Source of the DNA: Streptomyces sclerotialus
GTDB lineage: Bacteria > Actinomycetota > Actinomycetes > Streptomycetales > Streptomycetaceae
DNA length: 64,000 nt
Assembly (NCBI GenBank): GCA_000719105.1
Contig: JODX01000004.1
Location: forward strand, 260,215-324,214
Direction of reading: 5' to 3'
Shown: positions 1 through 9,191 of the stretch, one piece after another
Position numbering within the stretch: the stretch's first letter is position 1
How the letters are laid out: each line of letters begins with the position of its first letter
The notes under the pieces: generated by a model
Databases searched by the model: none
The model's input: the letters and a program-made list of their open reading frames with translations, nothing else
Told to the model about the DNA's origin: nothing
Translations under genes and position numbers: made by a program

Positions 1-2
1 AC

Positions 3-665
3 GCCCGCTACACCGCACTGGACGAAGCCGCCGAGCGGCACGGCGCGACCGCGGTCCTGCTCGGCCACACCCGGGACGACCAGGCCGAGACGGTTCTGCT
101 CGGCCTCGCCCGCGGCTCCGGCATCCGCTCCCTGTCCGGTATGGCCGCGGTCTCGGGGGCCGGCGGCCGCTACCGGCGCCCCTTCCTCCAGCTCGACCGG
201 CAGACCGCCCGCAAGGCCTGCCTGGTCCAGTCCCTGCCCGTCTGGGACGACCCCCACAACACCGACCCCGCCTACACCCGCTCCCGGCTGCGCCACGAGG
301 GCCTGCCCGCCCTGGAGAAGGCACTCGGCAAGGGCGTCGTCGAGGCCCTCGCCCGCACCGCCCGGCTGTCCCGGGACGACGCCGACGCGCTCGACACCTG
401 GGCCCGCCAGGCGGCGGACACCGTACGGGACGCCACGGGCCTGCTGGAGTGCGCCAAGCTGTACGCGCTGCCCCCCGCCGTACGCCGCCGTGTGCTGCGC
501 CGCGCCGCCATCGACGCGGGCGCCCCGGCCGGCTCACTCTTCGCCCGGCACATCGAGGAGATCGACCGGCTGATCACCGGCTGGCGCGGTCAGGGCGCCA
601 TCAACCTGCCCGGCAAGGTCGTCGCCCAGCGGCAGGGTGGCAGACTGGTGATTCGGCAAGGCTGA
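3..665 (+). CDS. tilS: tRNA(Ile)-lysidine synthase TilS, 5' end missing
   Basis: TilS attaches lysine to C34 of the CAU-anticodon tRNA(Ile), using ATP, so that it reads AUA codons. The open frame enters from the left edge, so the N-terminal part with the SGGxDS ATP-binding P-loop lies outside the window. What remains carries the family motifs [13 protein letters not shown] (TilS usually has GHHxDDQAET) and the [17 protein letters not shown] block followed by LP, diagnostic of TilS. About 220 residues are visible and the C-terminus is complete. It runs in the same direction as hpt, 79 bp downstream; tilS-hpt-ftsH is a conserved actinobacterial order. Confidence 0.93.
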   Translation, partial: ARYTALDEAAERHGATAVLLGHTRDDQAETVLLGLARGSGIRSLSGMAAVSGAGGRYRRPFLQLDRQTARKACLVQSLPVWDDPHNTDPAYTRSRLRHEGLPALEKALGKGVVEALARTARLSRDDADALDTWARQAADTVRDATGLLECAKLYALPPAVRRRVLRRAAIDAGAPAGSLFARHIEEIDRLITGWRGQGAINLPGKVVAQRQGGRLVIRQG

Positions 666-744
666 GCAGACGCCCCCTGCGGGAGGCGCCCGGGCACCCC
701 GTCGAGGGGCGGCCGGCCAGCCGTACGTTGCGGGACGACCGAAA

Positions 745-1308
745 GTGATGCGGGTGGACGCGAAAGACATGGGTGCCGACCTCGAGAAGGTGCTCATCAC
801 CAAGGAAGAGATCGACGCGAAGCTGGCCGAGCTGGCCGCGAAGATCGACGCGGAGTACGCGGGCAAGGACCTGCTCATCGTGGGCGTCCTCAAGGGCGCG
901 GTGATGGTCATGGCGGACCTCGCCCGGGCGCTGTCCACCCCCGTGACCATGGACTGGATGGCCGTGTCCTCCTACGGAGCGGGCACGCAGTCCTCCGGCG
1001 TCGTACGGATCCTCAAGGACCTCGACACCGACATCAAGGGCAAGCACGTCCTGATCGTCGAGGACATCATCGACTCCGGGCTGACCCTGTCCTGGCTGAT
1101 CTCCAACCTGGGGACCCGCGAGCCGGCCTCCCTCAAGGTGTGCACCCTGCTGCGCAAGCCGGAGGCGGCCAAGGTCGCGATCGACGTGGAATGGGTCGGC
1201 TTCGACATCCCCAACGAATTCGTCGTGGGATACGGACTCGACTACGCGGAGAAGTACCGCAACCTCCCGTTCGTCGGTACGCTCGCGCCCCACGTGTACG
1301 GCGGCTGA
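745..1308 (+). CDS. hpt: Hypoxanthine phosphoribosyltransferase
   Basis: Purine-salvage enzyme that converts hypoxanthine (and usually guanine) plus PRPP to IMP or GMP in the cytoplasm. The 187-residue protein is of normal length. The PRPP-binding loop EDIIDSGLT sits at residues 106-114, and the conserved [13 protein letters not shown] block at about 49-61. Adjacent GTG (745) and ATG (748) codons are both usable; neither has a strong Shine-Dalgarno sequence, and the ATG gives the form I remember from S. coelicolor. It lies between tilS and ftsH, as in many actinobacteria and firmicutes. Confidence 0.95.
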   Translation: MMRVDAKDMGADLEKVLITKEEIDAKLAELAAKIDAEYAGKDLLIVGVLKGAVMVMADLARALSTPVTMDWMAVSSYGAGTQSSGVVRILKDLDTDIKGKHVLIVEDIIDSGLTLSWLISNLGTREPASLKVCTLLRKPEAAKVAIDVEWVGFDIPNEFVVGYGLDYAEKYRNLPFVGTLAPHVYGG

Positions 1309-1481
1309 AAGCCCTCCGCCGGGGCCCGGGCCACGGGTGGCCCTACCCCCCAGGACGTTCGGGAACCCCAGCGGGTTTCGCGCCGTTGGAGCATGCAGAG
1401 GCGGGATTGTCAGCCGTCCCACGCGGCTTCGGGTGACAATGCTGGGGTACCGTCCGAAGAACAGTCTTTATCAAACTCACT

Positions 1482-3545
1482 ATGGCAGGAGGGACGGGGC
1501 GGCACCGCTCCGTATGGATGGACGTGAAGCGATACTTCCGTGGGCCGGTCATGTGGATCGTGCTGGCCGTCCTTGCCGTGGTCGTGTTGATGCAGGTCGT
1601 CGGCTCGTCCGGCGGCTACAAGACGGTGGACACGGGCCAGGTCGTCCAGGCGATCAATGAGGACAAGGTCAAGCAGGCCAAGCTCACCACCGGCGACGAG
1701 CAGATCATCAAGGTCGAGCTCAAGAAGGGCGAGAAGGTCGACGGCAGCTCGAAGATCCAGGCGAGCTACATCGACAACCAGGGCGTGTCCCTGGCCGCCA
1801 CGCTGCAGGAGAAGTTCCAGAACAAGCAGCTCGAGGACGGCTACACGGTCTCGCCCTCGAAGCAGAACCCCATCGTCGGGATCCTGCTCTCCCTGCTTCC
1901 CTTCGTCCTCATCGTGGTCGTCTTCCTCTTCCTGATGAACCAGATGCAGGGCGGCGGCTCCCGGGTCATGAACTTCGGGAAGTCCAAGGCCAAGCTGATC
2001 ACCAAGGACACCCCGAAGACGACGTTCTCCGACGTCGCCGGCTCGGACGAGGCCGTCGAGGAGCTCCAAGAGATCAAGGAGTTCCTCCAGGAGCCCGCCA
2101 AGTTCCAGGCCGTCGGCGCCAAGATCCCCAAGGGTGTGCTGCTGTACGGCCCGCCCGGTACCGGCAAGACCCTGCTCGCGCGCGCCGTCGCGGGCGAGGC
2201 GGGCGTGCCCTTCTACTCGATCTCCGGTTCCGACTTCGTCGAGATGTTCGTCGGTGTCGGTGCCTCGCGTGTCCGTGACCTGTTCGAGCAGGCCAAGGCC
2301 AACGCCCCGGCGATCGTCTTCGTCGACGAGATCGACGCGGTCGGCCGCCACCGCGGCGCCGGCCTCGGCGGCGGTCACGACGAGCGCGAGCAGACCCTGA
2401 ACCAGCTGCTCGTCGAGATGGACGGCTTCGACGTGAAGGGCGGCGTCATCCTCATCGCCGCCACCAACCGGCCCGACATCCTCGACCCGGCCCTCCTGCG
2501 TCCCGGCCGCTTCGACCGGCAGATCGCCGTCGACCGTCCCGACATGCAGGGCCGGCTGGAGATTCTCAAGGTCCACCAGAAGGGCAAGCCGGTCGCCCCG
2601 GACGTCGACCTGTCCGCGGTCGCCCGCCGTACCCCGGGCTTCACGGGCGCCGACCTGTCGAACGTGCTGAACGAGGCGGCGCTGCTCACGGCCCGCAGCG
2701 ACAAGAAGCTGATCGACAACCAGATGCTCGACGAGGCCATCGACCGCGTGGTCGCCGGCCCCCAGAAGCGCACCCGGATCATGTCGGACAAGGAGAAGAA
2801 GATCACCGCGTACCACGAGGGCGGTCACGCCCTGGTCGCGGCGGCCTCGCCGAACTCCGACCCGGTCCACAAGATCACCATCCTGTCCCGCGGCCGCGCC
2901 CTCGGCTACACGATGGTCCTCCCGGACGAGGACAAGTACTCCACGACGCGCAACGAGATGCTGGACCAGCTGGCCTACATGCTGGGCGGCCGCGCGGCCG
3001 AGGAGCTCGTCTTCCACGACCCGACCACGGGTGCCGCGAACGACATCGAGAAGGCCACGGCCACCGCCCGCGCGATGGTCACGCAGTACGGCATGACCGA
3101 GCGTCTCGGCGCGATCAAGTTCGGCGGCGACAACACCGAGCCGTTCCTCGGCCGGGAGATGGCGCACCAGCGCGACTACTCCGAAGAGGTCGCCGCGCTC
3201 GTCGACGAAGAGGTCAAGAAGCTGATCGAGACCGCGCACAACGAGGCGTGGGAGATCCTGGTCGAGAACCGGGACGTGCTCGACAACCTCGTCCTCGCCC
3301 TCCTGGAGCGGGAGACGCTCGGCAAGGAGGAGATCGCCGAGATCTTCGCCCCGATCGTCAAGCGTCCGCCGCGGCCGGCCTGGACCGGCTCGTCCCGCCG
3401 CACCCCGTCCACCCGCCCGCCGGTGCTCTCCCCCAAGGAGCTCGCGCTGACGAACGGTGTGAACGGCGCGACGTCGGCGATCACCGGTACCGCGGAGTCC
3501 GTCTCCTCGACGGAGCCCGCCCCGGAGGACCGCCGGGAGAGCTGA
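1482..3545 (+). CDS. ftsH: ATP-dependent zinc metalloprotease FtsH
   Basis: Membrane-anchored AAA+ protease that extracts and degrades misfolded membrane proteins and short-lived regulators. From the ATG at 1482: first TM at about residues 22-40, periplasmic-type (here extracytoplasmic) domain to about 130, second TM about 132-152, Walker A GPPGTGKT 223-230, Walker B VDEIDA 281-286, arginine finger region after RPGRFD, and the zinc site HEGGH 445-449. Total 687 residues, normal. The in-frame ATG at 1518 (MDVKRYF) is the start I recall for relatives; neither ATG has a well-placed Shine-Dalgarno, so the first 12 residues are uncertain. A strong terminator follows at 3586. Confidence 0.96.
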   Translation: MAGGTGRHRSVWMDVKRYFRGPVMWIVLAVLAVVVLMQVVGSSGGYKTVDTGQVVQAINEDKVKQAKLTTGDEQIIKVELKKGEKVDGSSKIQASYIDNQGVSLAATLQEKFQNKQLEDGYTVSPSKQNPIVGILLSLLPFVLIVVVFLFLMNQMQGGGSRVMNFGKSKAKLITKDTPKTTFSDVAGSDEAVEELQEIKEFLQEPAKFQAVGAKIPKGVLLYGPPGTGKTLLARAVAGEAGVPFYSISGSDFVEMFVGVGASRVRDLFEQAKANAPAIVFVDEIDAVGRHRGAGLGGGHDEREQTLNQLLVEMDGFDVKGGVILIAATNRPDILDPALLRPGRFDRQIAVDRPDMQGRLEILKVHQKGKPVAPDVDLSAVARRTPGFTGADLSNVLNEAALLTARSDKKLIDNQMLDEAIDRVVAGPQKRTRIMSDKEKKITAYHEGGHALVAAASPNSDPVHKITILSRGRALGYTMVLPDEDKYSTTRNEMLDQLAYMLGGRAAEELVFHDPTTGAANDIEKATATARAMVTQYGMTERLGAIKFGGDNTEPFLGREMAHQRDYSEEVAALVDEEVKKLIETAHNEAWEILVENRDVLDNLVLALLERETLGKEEIAEIFAPIVKRPPRPAWTGSSRRTPSTRPPVLSPKELALTNGVNGATSAITGTAESVSSTEPAPEDRRES

Positions 3546-3585
3546 CCCCGCGCTCACCGGAGCCCTCACCGGGCCCGGAATGATT

Positions 3586-3625
3586 GCCGCGCCCCCCAGG
3601 TTTTAGCCTGGAGGGCGCGGCATCT
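3586..3625 (+). terminator. Rho-independent terminator after ftsH
   Basis: A long GC-rich hairpin: GCCGCGCCC and CCAGG on the left (3586-3600), loop TTTTA (3601-3605), then GCCTGG, one unpaired A, and GGGCGCGGC (3606-3621), followed by ATCTTT. It separates ftsH from folE, so folE probably has its own promoter in the short interval to 3690. Confidence 0.85.
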
Positions 3626-3690
3626 TTCGTATGCGCGCTCATCAGACGTGTGAACCGTACGCGTCGGAAGCCACAGGAACGAGGCACCAG

Positions 3691-4296
3691 ATGACCGACC
3701 CCGTGACGCTGGACGGCGAAGGAACGATCGGCGAGTTCGACGAGAAGCGCGCCGAGAACGCCGTACGCGAGCTGCTCATCGCAGTCGGGGAGGACCCGGA
3801 CCGAGAAGGGCTGAGGGAGACGCCGGGGCGGGTGGCCCGGGCGTACAGGGAGCTCCTGGCGGGATTGTGGCAGGAGCCCGAGGACGTCCTGACGACGACA
3901 TTCGATCTGGGACACGATGAGATGGTCCTGGTGAAGGACATCGAGATCGTGTCGATGTGCGAGCACCATCTGCTGCCCTTCCACGGTGTTGCCCACATCG
4001 GATACATCCCTGCTGAGAGCGGCAAGATCACCGGTCTGTCGAAGCTGGCACGCCTTGTCGAGGTGTTCGCTCGTCGGCCGCAGGTCCAGGAGCGGCTCAC
4101 CACGCAGATCGCCGATTCCCTCATGCGCATCCTGGAAGCGCGTGGCGCGATCGTCGTCATCGAGGCCGAGCACATGTGCATGTCCGTACGCGGTATTCGC
4201 AAGCCCGGGGCCAAGACCACGACGTCGGCCGTGCGCGGCCAGCTCCGCGACGCCACGACCCGTGCCGAGGCGATGAGCCTGATACTGGCGCGCTGA
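3691..4296 (+). CDS. folE: GTP cyclohydrolase I
   Basis: First enzyme of tetrahydrofolate (pterin) synthesis: GTP to 7,8-dihydroneopterin triphosphate plus formate. The start is the ATG at 3691, preceded by AGGAACGAGG; an upstream in-frame ATG at 3631 would add 20 residues that look non-coding and overlap the ftsH terminator side. The 201-residue product has the zinc ligands C90, H93 (in MCEHHLLPF) and C163 (in HMCMSVRG), and the [20 protein letters not shown] block typical of type I. The remaining folate genes folK, folB and folP are on the other strand from 5368 onward. Confidence 0.96.
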   Translation: MTDPVTLDGEGTIGEFDEKRAENAVRELLIAVGEDPDREGLRETPGRVARAYRELLAGLWQEPEDVLTTTFDLGHDEMVLVKDIEIVSMCEHHLLPFHGVAHIGYIPAESGKITGLSKLARLVEVFARRPQVQERLTTQIADSLMRILEARGAIVVIEAEHMCMSVRGIRKPGAKTTTSAVRGQLRDATTRAEAMSLILAR

Positions 4297-4790
4297 CCCG
4301 ACTGTCAGTGGTGCCCGATACGGTCCCGATCAGTGAGTGGATCGCTGATCAAGGGGGGTCGCGATGGGGTTCGGGCTGCCCAGCAAGCAGACGGTGAACG
4401 CAGTGAGCGGGCGCGAACAGGCGCGGAACGTCCGCGTCGTCGTCGACGTCGTCACGGACCATGTGACTTCACGGTCGCACCGGATCAGCTGCTGGGCACG
4501 CCCGATGGCTGGGTCCATGCCCGGGATGCGGAGGGCACGGTCATGACAGGGAGTTCGCGGAGCGCTGTGCGCGGGTGCATGACGAGTGCGACCGGGCTGG
4601 ACGCCCGTCCGGAGTCCGTGACACGCCCTTCCGGTTACTTGCGGCGAGATGTGCCGGGTTTCCGGGTCTTGTACGGCGGCGCACGGCCGAGGGCCACAAG
4701 CCGTTCACCCTTTACAGCTACCGTCTCGCTCCTCACCCGGGCGTCCTGAGCAACGGGCACTTGGTCCGGCAACCCTGGTGAGTCGATTCG
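4297..4790. other. Long interval between folE and the DUF3180 gene; possible gene remnant
   Basis: Nearly 500 bp without a convincing gene. Short + strand frames exist (for example ATG at 4364 giving 60 residues, and a frame at about 4551-4781 reading EFAERCARVHDECDRAG), but they interrupt one another and I recognise none. The patchwork of protein-like segments in shifting frames looks more like a decayed or frameshifted gene than a designed intergenic spacer. No terminator or repeat stands out. Confidence 0.3.
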
Positions 4791-5279
4791 TTACGCGGCC
4801 CGGGCCGTGCCCTCGCCGTTGGTGTCGTCGTCCTCCGGGAGCTTGCAGACGCGCTCCAGGAAGAGGGCGGACGCTATGACGGCGAGGCCCGTGAGGACGG
4901 AGAAGCCGGCGTAGATCGCCTGGTCGCGGCGGGCCGGGATCTCCAGGGACTCCAGGAGGAAGGCGCCCACACCGCCGTACATGCCGGCGATCAGGGCCGC
5001 GACCAGGGCACTGGCCTGGCCGAAGACCACCGCGCGGGCCGCGAGCAGCGGATCGACGCCCTGGGCGCCCGGACGGCGCTCCCGCTGGGCCTTGAGCCGG
5101 GAGCGCAGCGAGAGCGCCGTGGCGAGCAGGACGACGGCGATCAGGGCGAGCACGATGGGCGCGGCCAGCGGGACGCTCGGCAGTGTGCCCAGGGAGTTCC
5201 ACAGGCGGGCTCCGGCCCACGACAGCACTCCGGCCACCACGAACACCGCGGCCAGCGTCCTGATGCGCAGCTCTCTCAC
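4791..5279 (-). CDS. DUF3180 integral membrane protein
   Basis: A 162-residue protein with four predicted membrane segments (about 8-25, 37-57, 85-105, 118-140) and a short acidic C-terminal tail (EDDDTNGEG). This arrangement and its place directly downstream of folK match the actinobacterial DUF3180 family, whose function is unknown. The GTG start at 5279 is preceded by GAAGGGA at good spacing. The 88-bp gap from folK and same orientation suggest it is the last gene of the folP-folB-folK run. I cannot assign a role beyond the membrane location. Confidence 0.8.
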   Translation of the reverse strand: MRELRIRTLAAVFVVAGVLSWAGARLWNSLGTLPSVPLAAPIVLALIAVVLLATALSLRSRLKAQRERRPGAQGVDPLLAARAVVFGQASALVAALIAGMYGGVGAFLLESLEIPARRDQAIYAGFSVLTGLAVIASALFLERVCKLPEDDDTNGEGTARAA

Positions 5280-5367
5280 GACGTCCCTTCGTCAGCCGTA
5301 CGGTCGCCGGGCCCGGCGGGGCCCGGACACGGTCGGTGGATGGATCCGACCCGGTAGACCTTAACGA

Positions 5368-5979
5368 CTACTCGGGCAGCCGAAGTTCCAGGTCGGCGCG
5401 GGGCGTGACACCCGTCCGGGTGAGGTCGTCCAGGAGCGGGGCGATCGGGCCGCGGCCGGGCAGCTGCGCCTCGGGGTCCACGTCGTGCCAGGGCGCGAGG
5501 ACGAACGCCCGCTCGTGCGCGCGCGGGTGGGGCAGCGTGAGGACGGGGTCGTCGGAGACCACCTCCGCGTAGGAGACGATGTCCACGTCCAGGGTGCGCG
5601 GTCCCCACCGTTCGTCCCGTACGCGGTGGAAGGCCTCCTCCACCGCCTGGGCGCGCTCCAGCAGCGAGTCGGGCGGCAGGGTCGTCTTCAGCAGGACGAC
5701 CGCGTTGAAGTACGTGGGCTGGCTGCCGGGCTCGACGCCCCAGGGCTCGGTCTCGTACACCGGGGAGACCGCCTTGATCCGTACGCCGGGGGTGTCCTCC
5801 AGGGCGTCGACGGCGCCCTGCAGGGTCTCCAGGCGGTTGCCCAGGTTGGAGCCGAGGGAGAGCACGGCGCGCTGGGGGTTGTGCAGGGTGCTGTCGGCGG
5901 CGTCGACCTTCTCGACGACCGAGGCGGGCACCGGCTGGACGGTCGGGTCGCTGGAACCCTCGGTGAAGGACGCGGTCAT
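5368..5979 (-). CDS. folK: 6-hydroxymethyl-7,8-dihydropterin pyrophosphokinase
   Basis: Transfers pyrophosphate from ATP to 6-hydroxymethyl-dihydropterin, making the substrate of FolP. The 203-residue protein has an N-terminal extension of about 35 residues, then AVLSLGSNLGNR, the YETEPWGV block, FNAVV, the RWGPRTLDVDIV motif containing the catalytic/metal aspartates, and LPHPRAHERAFVLAPW, all canonical HPPK. The ATG at 5979 overlaps the folB stop codon in an ATGA arrangement, indicating translational coupling. Confidence 0.96.
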   Translation of the reverse strand: MTASFTEGSSDPTVQPVPASVVEKVDAADSTLHNPQRAVLSLGSNLGNRLETLQGAVDALEDTPGVRIKAVSPVYETEPWGVEPGSQPTYFNAVVLLKTTLPPDSLLERAQAVEEAFHRVRDERWGPRTLDVDIVSYAEVVSDDPVLTLPHPRAHERAFVLAPWHDVDPEAQLPGRGPIAPLLDDLTRTGVTPRADLELRLPE

Positions 5980-6335
5980 GCTCGGCTCCGGGTGATGGTG
6001 ACGGTCACGTCGTCGAAGGGGACCGTGATGGGGGCCTGCGGCTTGTGCACACAGACCTCGACCTCCTGGACCCCCTCGTGCTTCAGGCACACCTGGGCGA
6101 TGCGCTCGGCGAGCGTCTCGATGAGGTCGACGGGGTCGCCCTCGACGACGGCGACGACCTCCTCCGCCACGATGCCGTAGTGCACGGTTTTCGCCAGGTC
6201 GTCGTCGGCCGCGGCCGGCCGGGTGTCCAGGCCGAGGGTGAGGTCCACGACGAAGGTCTGGCCCTCCTCGCGTTCCTTCTGGAAGACGCCGTGGTGCCCG
6301 CGGGCCCTCAGGCCGCGCAGCGCGACACGATCCAC
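5976..6335 (-). CDS. folB: Dihydroneopterin aldolase
   Basis: Converts 7,8-dihydroneopterin to 6-hydroxymethyl-7,8-dihydropterin plus glycolaldehyde. I place the start at the GTG at 6335 (MDRVALRGLRARGHHGV), eight bases after AGGAG; a second GTG at 6344 sits immediately on that Shine-Dalgarno and would add three residues. The product is 119 residues with the conserved RGLRARGHHGVFQKER N-terminus, catalytic Lys near the C-terminus (VHKPQAP) and the VHYGIVAEEVVAVVEGD segment. It overlaps folK by 4 bp. Confidence 0.95.
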   Translation of the reverse strand: MDRVALRGLRARGHHGVFQKEREEGQTFVVDLTLGLDTRPAAADDDLAKTVHYGIVAEEVVAVVEGDPVDLIETLAERIAQVCLKHEGVQEVEVCVHKPQAPITVPFDDVTVTITRSRA

Positions 6336-6497
6336 GCGAATCACTCCTGCAATCGTCGGGCTGTGCTGTCCCGGGGCCGGTTACGGGCCCCGGCCGGTGC
6401 GTGCCGTATGCCGTGGGCACCCCGGTCCCACCGAATCTACCTGCGGGCACCGACAGTGTTGGCGCAGGAGGGTCCGGGCCCGGCGGCGGACCGGCAC

Positions 6498-6546
6498 GGT
6501 TCACCGGGCGTTTCCCCGGAGGACCGGGAATTTTCCCGGGTGAACC
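6498..6546. repeat. Nested inverted repeats between folB and the NTF2-like gene
   Basis: Outer arms GGTTCACC (6498-6505) and GGTGAACC (6539-6546) enclose an inner perfect repeat CCGGGAA-TT-TTCCCGG (6524-6539). It lies in a 298-bp spacer between the folP/NTF2 pair and folB, so it could end the upstream transcript or act as an operator for folB-folK. There is no U-run, so a classical terminator is not proven. Confidence 0.5.
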
Positions 6547-6633
6547 CGGTGGTGCGGCGGACCGGAGGCCGTCCGGCGGCGGCCGGTGACCGTCCCGGAG
6601 GGCCCCCTACCCACTCCTGTGGGGGTGCCGTCG

Positions 6634-7137
6634 TCAGCCGGATGTGTCGTTCCCCTCGTCGTCACCGGTTTCGGCCAGTACGGGCGAGGCGTGGTGGGAC
6701 CACATCTTCCAGCCGTCGGGTGTGCGCCGGAAGACGTTCGTGGCCACGACCAGCTGACCGACGAGCGGGCCCGGTTCGTCGGCGCCCTCGGGGGCCGGTC
6801 CGCCGCTGAGGATGTTCTCCGTGCAGCTCACCAGGGCGGTGTCGCCGGTGACGGACACATGGACGTCGGTGAGGAAGAACTGGATGTAGTCGGTGTTCGC
6901 CATGATCAGGGCGTACGACCGGAGCACCTCGCCGCGGCCGGTGAGGACCGGCCAGCCGGGGTGGACGCAGGAGATCACGCCGGTCTCCGCCGGGTCGTGG
7001 TACTGCTCGTCGACGCCCACGTCGGAGGGCGTCAGCCAGAGCGAGGAGAGGGTCTCGAAGTCACCTTGCTCCAGTGCTTCGTAGAACGCCGTGTTGGCGA
7101 GCTCCACCTGCTCGACGTCGGTGTGGGGCGTGCTCAC
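6634..7137 (-). CDS. NTF2-like (SnoaL-type) protein downstream of folP
   Basis: A 167-residue protein with the pattern of the NTF2/SnoaL superfamily: a helix with FYEALEQGDFETLSSLW, then VSCVHPGWPVLTGRGEVLRSYALIM and a strand run ending in RTPDGWKMWSHHASPV. Such proteins bind small hydrophobic ligands or act as isomerases or association domains; no catalytic assignment is possible here. The start is a GTG at 7137 overlapping the folP stop codon (GTGA), so it is co-translated with folP. Its position within the folate cluster is conserved in Streptomyces in my recollection, hinting at a role in pterin metabolism, but that is inference. Confidence 0.85.
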   Translation of the reverse strand: MSTPHTDVEQVELANTAFYEALEQGDFETLSSLWLTPSDVGVDEQYHDPAETGVISCVHPGWPVLTGRGEVLRSYALIMANTDYIQFFLTDVHVSVTGDTALVSCTENILSGGPAPEGADEPGPLVGQLVVATNVFRRTPDGWKMWSHHASPVLAETGDDEGNDTSG

Positions 7138-8000
7138 CGCTCCCGGGCTCCCTCGATGGCCCGCGCCACACGTACGGCGTCGGCGGTGGCCCGCACCTCG
7201 TGGACGCGGACCGCCCAGGCGCCCTGCTGGGCGGCGAGGGCGGAGACGGCGGCGGTGGCGGCGTCGCGCTCGCGCGCGGGAGGCACGGTGCCCTCGGGGC
7301 CGGCGAGGACGCGGCCGAGGAACCGTTTGCGCGAGGCGGCGACGAGGAGCGGGTGGCCGAGGCGGTGCAGGCGGTCGAGGTGGGCGAGGAGAGCGAGGTC
7401 GTGCTCGGCGTTCTTGGAGAAACCGAGTCCGGGGTCGACGACGACGCGGTCGGGGGCGATGCCGGCCTCGAGAACGGCCTCCACGCGCGCGTGCAGCTCG
7501 TCGACGACTTCGGAGACGACGTCCTCGTACACGCCCCTGACGTTGCCGCCCTCCAGGAGGCCGCGCCAGTGCATGACCACGAAGGGGGCGCCCGCGGCGG
7601 CGACGACGGGGAGCATCGCGGGGTCGGCGAGACCGCCGCTCACGTCGTTGACCAGGGCGGCGCCGGCGGCGAGTGACTGCTCGGCGACGGAGGCGCGCAT
7701 GGTGTCGACGGAGACCACGACGCCCTCGGAGGCGAGGCCGCGGACGACGGGTATGACGCGCCGCAGCTCCTCCTCCTCGTCGACGCGGGTGGCGCCGGGG
7801 CGGGTGGACTCGCCCCCGACGTCCACCAGGTCGGCGCCCTCGGCGACCAGATCGAGGCCGTGCTTGACGGCGACGGTGGTGTCGAACCAGCGGCCGCCGT
7901 CCGAGAACGAGTCCGGGGTGACGTTGACGACGCCCATGACCGCGCAGCGGTCCCACTCGGGCAGTCCCGCCACGGGGATGCGCTCGTTCTGCTTGCTCAT
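7134..8000 (-). CDS. folP: Dihydropteroate synthase
   Basis: Condenses 6-hydroxymethyl-dihydropterin pyrophosphate with p-aminobenzoate to dihydropteroate; the sulfonamide target. The 288-residue protein has the signature NVTPDSFSDGG at 26-36, VDVGGESTRPGA at about 60-71, and a TIM-barrel pattern throughout. The ATG at 8000 has no Shine-Dalgarno but TAGGCT lies six bases upstream (8007-8012), so it is probably transcribed as a leaderless mRNA from its own promoter. That -10 box overlaps the stop codon of the truncated DUF2156 gene. Confidence 0.96.
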   Translation of the reverse strand: MSKQNERIPVAGLPEWDRCAVMGVVNVTPDSFSDGGRWFDTTVAVKHGLDLVAEGADLVDVGGESTRPGATRVDEEEELRRVIPVVRGLASEGVVVSVDTMRASVAEQSLAAGAALVNDVSGGLADPAMLPVVAAAGAPFVVMHWRGLLEGGNVRGVYEDVVSEVVDELHARVEAVLEAGIAPDRVVVDPGLGFSKNAEHDLALLAHLDRLHRLGHPLLVAASRKRFLGRVLAGPEGTVPPARERDAATAAVSALAAQQGAWAVRVHEVRATADAVRVARAIEGARER

Positions 8001-8009
8001 GTGTCCAGC

Positions 8010-9158
8010 CTAGGCCCCGGCGGTCGGGCCGGTCCGCCGGGACCGGGTTGCCGGAACGTCGAGGCCGGCCTCCCGGGTCCAGACCTCGGCACCCGTCGGG
8101 GAGCAGGACGAAACGGCGGGGATGCAGGAGCGGGCCCGGGCCTCGTCCATGAAGCGTTCGATCGCACCGGGCCAGGCCTCCGCGTCCCCGATGGGATCGC
8201 CCCCGGCGAGCATGACCCCGTGCACGACGCGGTACGTGACGGCCGCTTTGCCGCTGGGGGAGAAGACGACCGCCTCGCCGCGGCGGAGGACGAGGCGGCG
8301 CGGGTCGCCGCGGCCGCCGTGCTCCTCCAGCAGGGCGCGCAGGCGGGCCTCGTCGCCCGGGGCGGGGCGCATGGCGGGGTGTCGGTCCGGGCGCAGGGCC
8401 GGGCTGAGCGACGTGACGGCGGTCAGCAGGCCCAGGGTGCCCAGGGAGAGGCCGACGGTCCTGGAGGCGTCGCCGGTGTACGCCACCGGGCCCCGGAAGC
8501 CGGACAGGCCGTAGAGGACGTGTGCGAGGCGGTCGGCGAGGCTGGGTGCGCCGACCATGCTGCCGCTGTGGACGCAGACGACGGCCAGGCCGAGGAGGAT
8601 CGAACCGGTGCCCATCAGAATGAAGTTCGCCAGCGCGCGCCAGCGGCTGCGCGGGTCGGGTGGTGCGGCGAACTCCCCGCGGTGACGCAGCAGGAACGCG
8701 AGCAGTGCCAGGGAGGCGAGGACGCCGAGGAGCGAGGGGCGGTGGGCGAACTGGGCCGCCGCGCCGGCCGGGAGTGCCGTGACGGCCGCCTGCCAGGTCC
8801 GGTGCTTGCGACGCAGCAGCCCGCGCGCGAGGAGCAGCAGCAGGACGCCCGTGCCGAGGGCGAGGGCGGCCGCGAAGGGGGCGAGCGCGTCGGGCAGGAC
8901 CCCGGTGAGGGCGGCCGGGGTGTGCGGACGGTGGCCGGGCCCCGGGCGCGGAAGGGTGCCCGCCGCGATGTCCAGGAGTGCGACGCCGGCGCAGGCGCCG
9001 GCGGCCAGGGTGGGTATCGGTCGGTGCGATGGGCTCGGTGGGTTCATCCAGACGGACATCGCATCCCGTGCTTCGGCGAGAGAGGGCGAATCCGGTGCCC
9101 TTCCGGCATCCGGTGATATTGCGCCCTCTAGGACGGTGCCTCGGAGGAGGAGGTTCAC
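8010..9158 (-). CDS. DUF2156-type membrane protein, C-terminus apparently truncated
   Basis: The N-terminal 230 residues contain six or so hydrophobic segments, followed by a soluble part that begins like the DUF2156 aminoacyl-transferase domain of MprF/LysX-like proteins (RALLEEHGGRGDPRRLVLRRGEAVVFS, then TYRVVHGVMLAGGDPIGD). Family members in Streptomyces run to about 580-600 residues; this one ends at 382, right after GAEVWTREAGLDV, losing roughly 200 residues of the acyltransferase domain, and its stop lies 9 bp from folP. The GTG start at 9158 has GGGGGGA upstream. It is either a decayed gene or a variant that keeps only the membrane part and half of the domain. Lysyl-phosphatidylglycerol synthesis should not be assumed. 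Confidence 0.7.
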   Translation of the reverse strand: MNLLLRGTVLEGAISPDAGRAPDSPSLAEARDAMSVWMNPPSPSHRPIPTLAAGACAGVALLDIAAGTLPRPGPGHRPHTPAALTGVLPDALAPFAAALALGTGVLLLLLARGLLRRKHRTWQAAVTALPAGAAAQFAHRPSLLGVLASLALLAFLLRHRGEFAAPPDPRSRWRALANFILMGTGSILLGLAVVCVHSGSMVGAPSLADRLAHVLYGLSGFRGPVAYTGDASRTVGLSLGTLGLLTAVTSLSPALRPDRHPAMRPAPGDEARLRALLEEHGGRGDPRRLVLRRGEAVVFSPSGKAAVTYRVVHGVMLAGGDPIGDAEAWPGAIERFMDEARARSCIPAVSSCSPTGAEVWTREAGLDVPATRSRRTGPTAGA

Positions 9159-9191
9159 TGTCCCCCCGCACGAAGCGCCGTCACTGCGCCG

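Noticed and set aside
601..1422. Long antisense frame across hpt
   Set aside because: Arg/Gly/Val-rich translation of the wrong strand of a well-identified gene; a by-product of high G+C content.
1410..3569. 719-residue antisense frame across ftsH
   Set aside because: Low-complexity shadow of ftsH with no family motif.
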